Positions 5,275 to 5,498 of a DNA stretch of 5,498 nt are shown in pieces; position 1 is the stretch's first letter; every line of letters begins with the position of its first letter. The position numbers and the translations under genes are program-made. The notes under the pieces were generated by a model. That model made no database searches. It was not told the DNA's origin and worked only from the letters and a program-made list of their open reading frames with translations. Source of the DNA: an uncultured Myxococcales bacterium (lineage in GTDB: Bacteria > Myxococcota_A > Bradymonadia > Bradymonadales > Bradymonadaceae); the NCBI GenBank assembly GCA_913058025.1, contig CAJXPN010000364.1, positions 1-5,498 of the forward strand, read 5' to 3'.

Positions 5275-5498
5275 ATGTCGAGATGGGGTCGAGTGGGCGC
5301 GCTCGCGTGCCTGGTGATGTTCGGTGCGTGTGACTGTCAGGACACGACGCAGCCGGAAGGTGCCGACATCGACGTGGGCACGTCAGACGTGTCGGGCGCG
5401 CCAGACACCTCGAGGCTCGAGGACGCCAGCGCCGACATCCCCTCGGACGGCGGCGCGTCCGCCGACGTCTCCGACGGCGGCCCGACCGGCTACGAGGC
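5275..5498 (+). CDS. Second probable lipoprotein, N-terminal part (runs off right edge)
   Basis: The frame is open from ATG at 5275 to the window end, giving 74 residues and a partial codon. It begins MSRWGRVGALACLVMFGACDCQD: a basic N-terminus, a short hydrophobic core and C19 in the FGAC context as the likely lipidated cysteine, with C21 close behind. The lipobox is imperfect at -3 (Phe), so lipidation is probable but not certain. What follows (residues 22-74) is a low-complexity Asp/Ser/Ala/Gly/Thr linker (e.g. GADIDVGTSDVSGAPDTS, SADIPSDGGASADVSDGG), much like the linker of the upstream lipoprotein. The folded domain lies beyond the window, so function cannot be read. A GAGGT ribosome site precedes it. 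It may be co-transcribed with the upstream gene or have its own promoter in the 139-bp gap. Confidence 0.8.
   Translation, partial: MSRWGRVGALACLVMFGACDCQDTTQPEGADIDVGTSDVSGAPDTSRLEDASADIPSDGGASADVSDGGPTGYE

Overview
The window comes from a very GC-rich, gene-dense bacterial chromosome. Third codon positions are strongly G/C-biased, and several proteins fit a predatory or soil myxobacterium (Myxococcota, Polyangia/Sandaracinus-like): an FHA protein with a long Pro/Glu tail, a secreted outer-membrane-type protein, and lipoproteins with long Asp/Pro/Ala/Ser linkers. This placement is an inference from style; there is no rRNA or marker gene here to confirm it.

Layout. Bases 1-999 (minus strand) hold the N-terminal 333 residues of an FHA-domain phosphothreonine-reader protein that runs off the left edge. 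A 153-bp divergent spacer with a perfect 10-bp hairpin separates it from a plus-strand pair: a DksA/TraR-type RNA polymerase regulator (1153-1554) and, overlapping it by 4 bases, a small exported protein of probable beta-barrel type (1551-2210). This pair converges on a minus-strand APH-family phosphotransferase (2224-3213), and a strong hairpin at the junction can serve both genes as a terminator. A second divergent spacer (3214-3392), containing two adjacent palindromes, leads to a plus-strand probable lipoprotein of 580 residues (3393-5135) with an acidic linker, a Cys-paired domain and a beta-propeller-like body. After a 139-bp spacer bounded by an 11-bp inverted repeat, a second acidic-linker probable lipoprotein starts at 5275 and runs off the right edge. 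No gene-free stretch exceeds 300 bases.

How the genes relate. Only the DksA-like gene and the barrel-like gene are physically coupled. The other neighbours look like independent units in divergent or convergent arrangement, plus a tandem pair of surface lipoproteins of similar design. No complete known multi-gene system (defence, secretion, biosynthesis), mobile element, RNA gene or CRISPR array was recognised. The most unusual item is the DksA homologue: it aligns without gaps to E. coli DksA from the coiled-coil tip through the zinc-finger region as recalled, keeps the acidic tip motif, but retains only one of the four zinc-binding cysteines.
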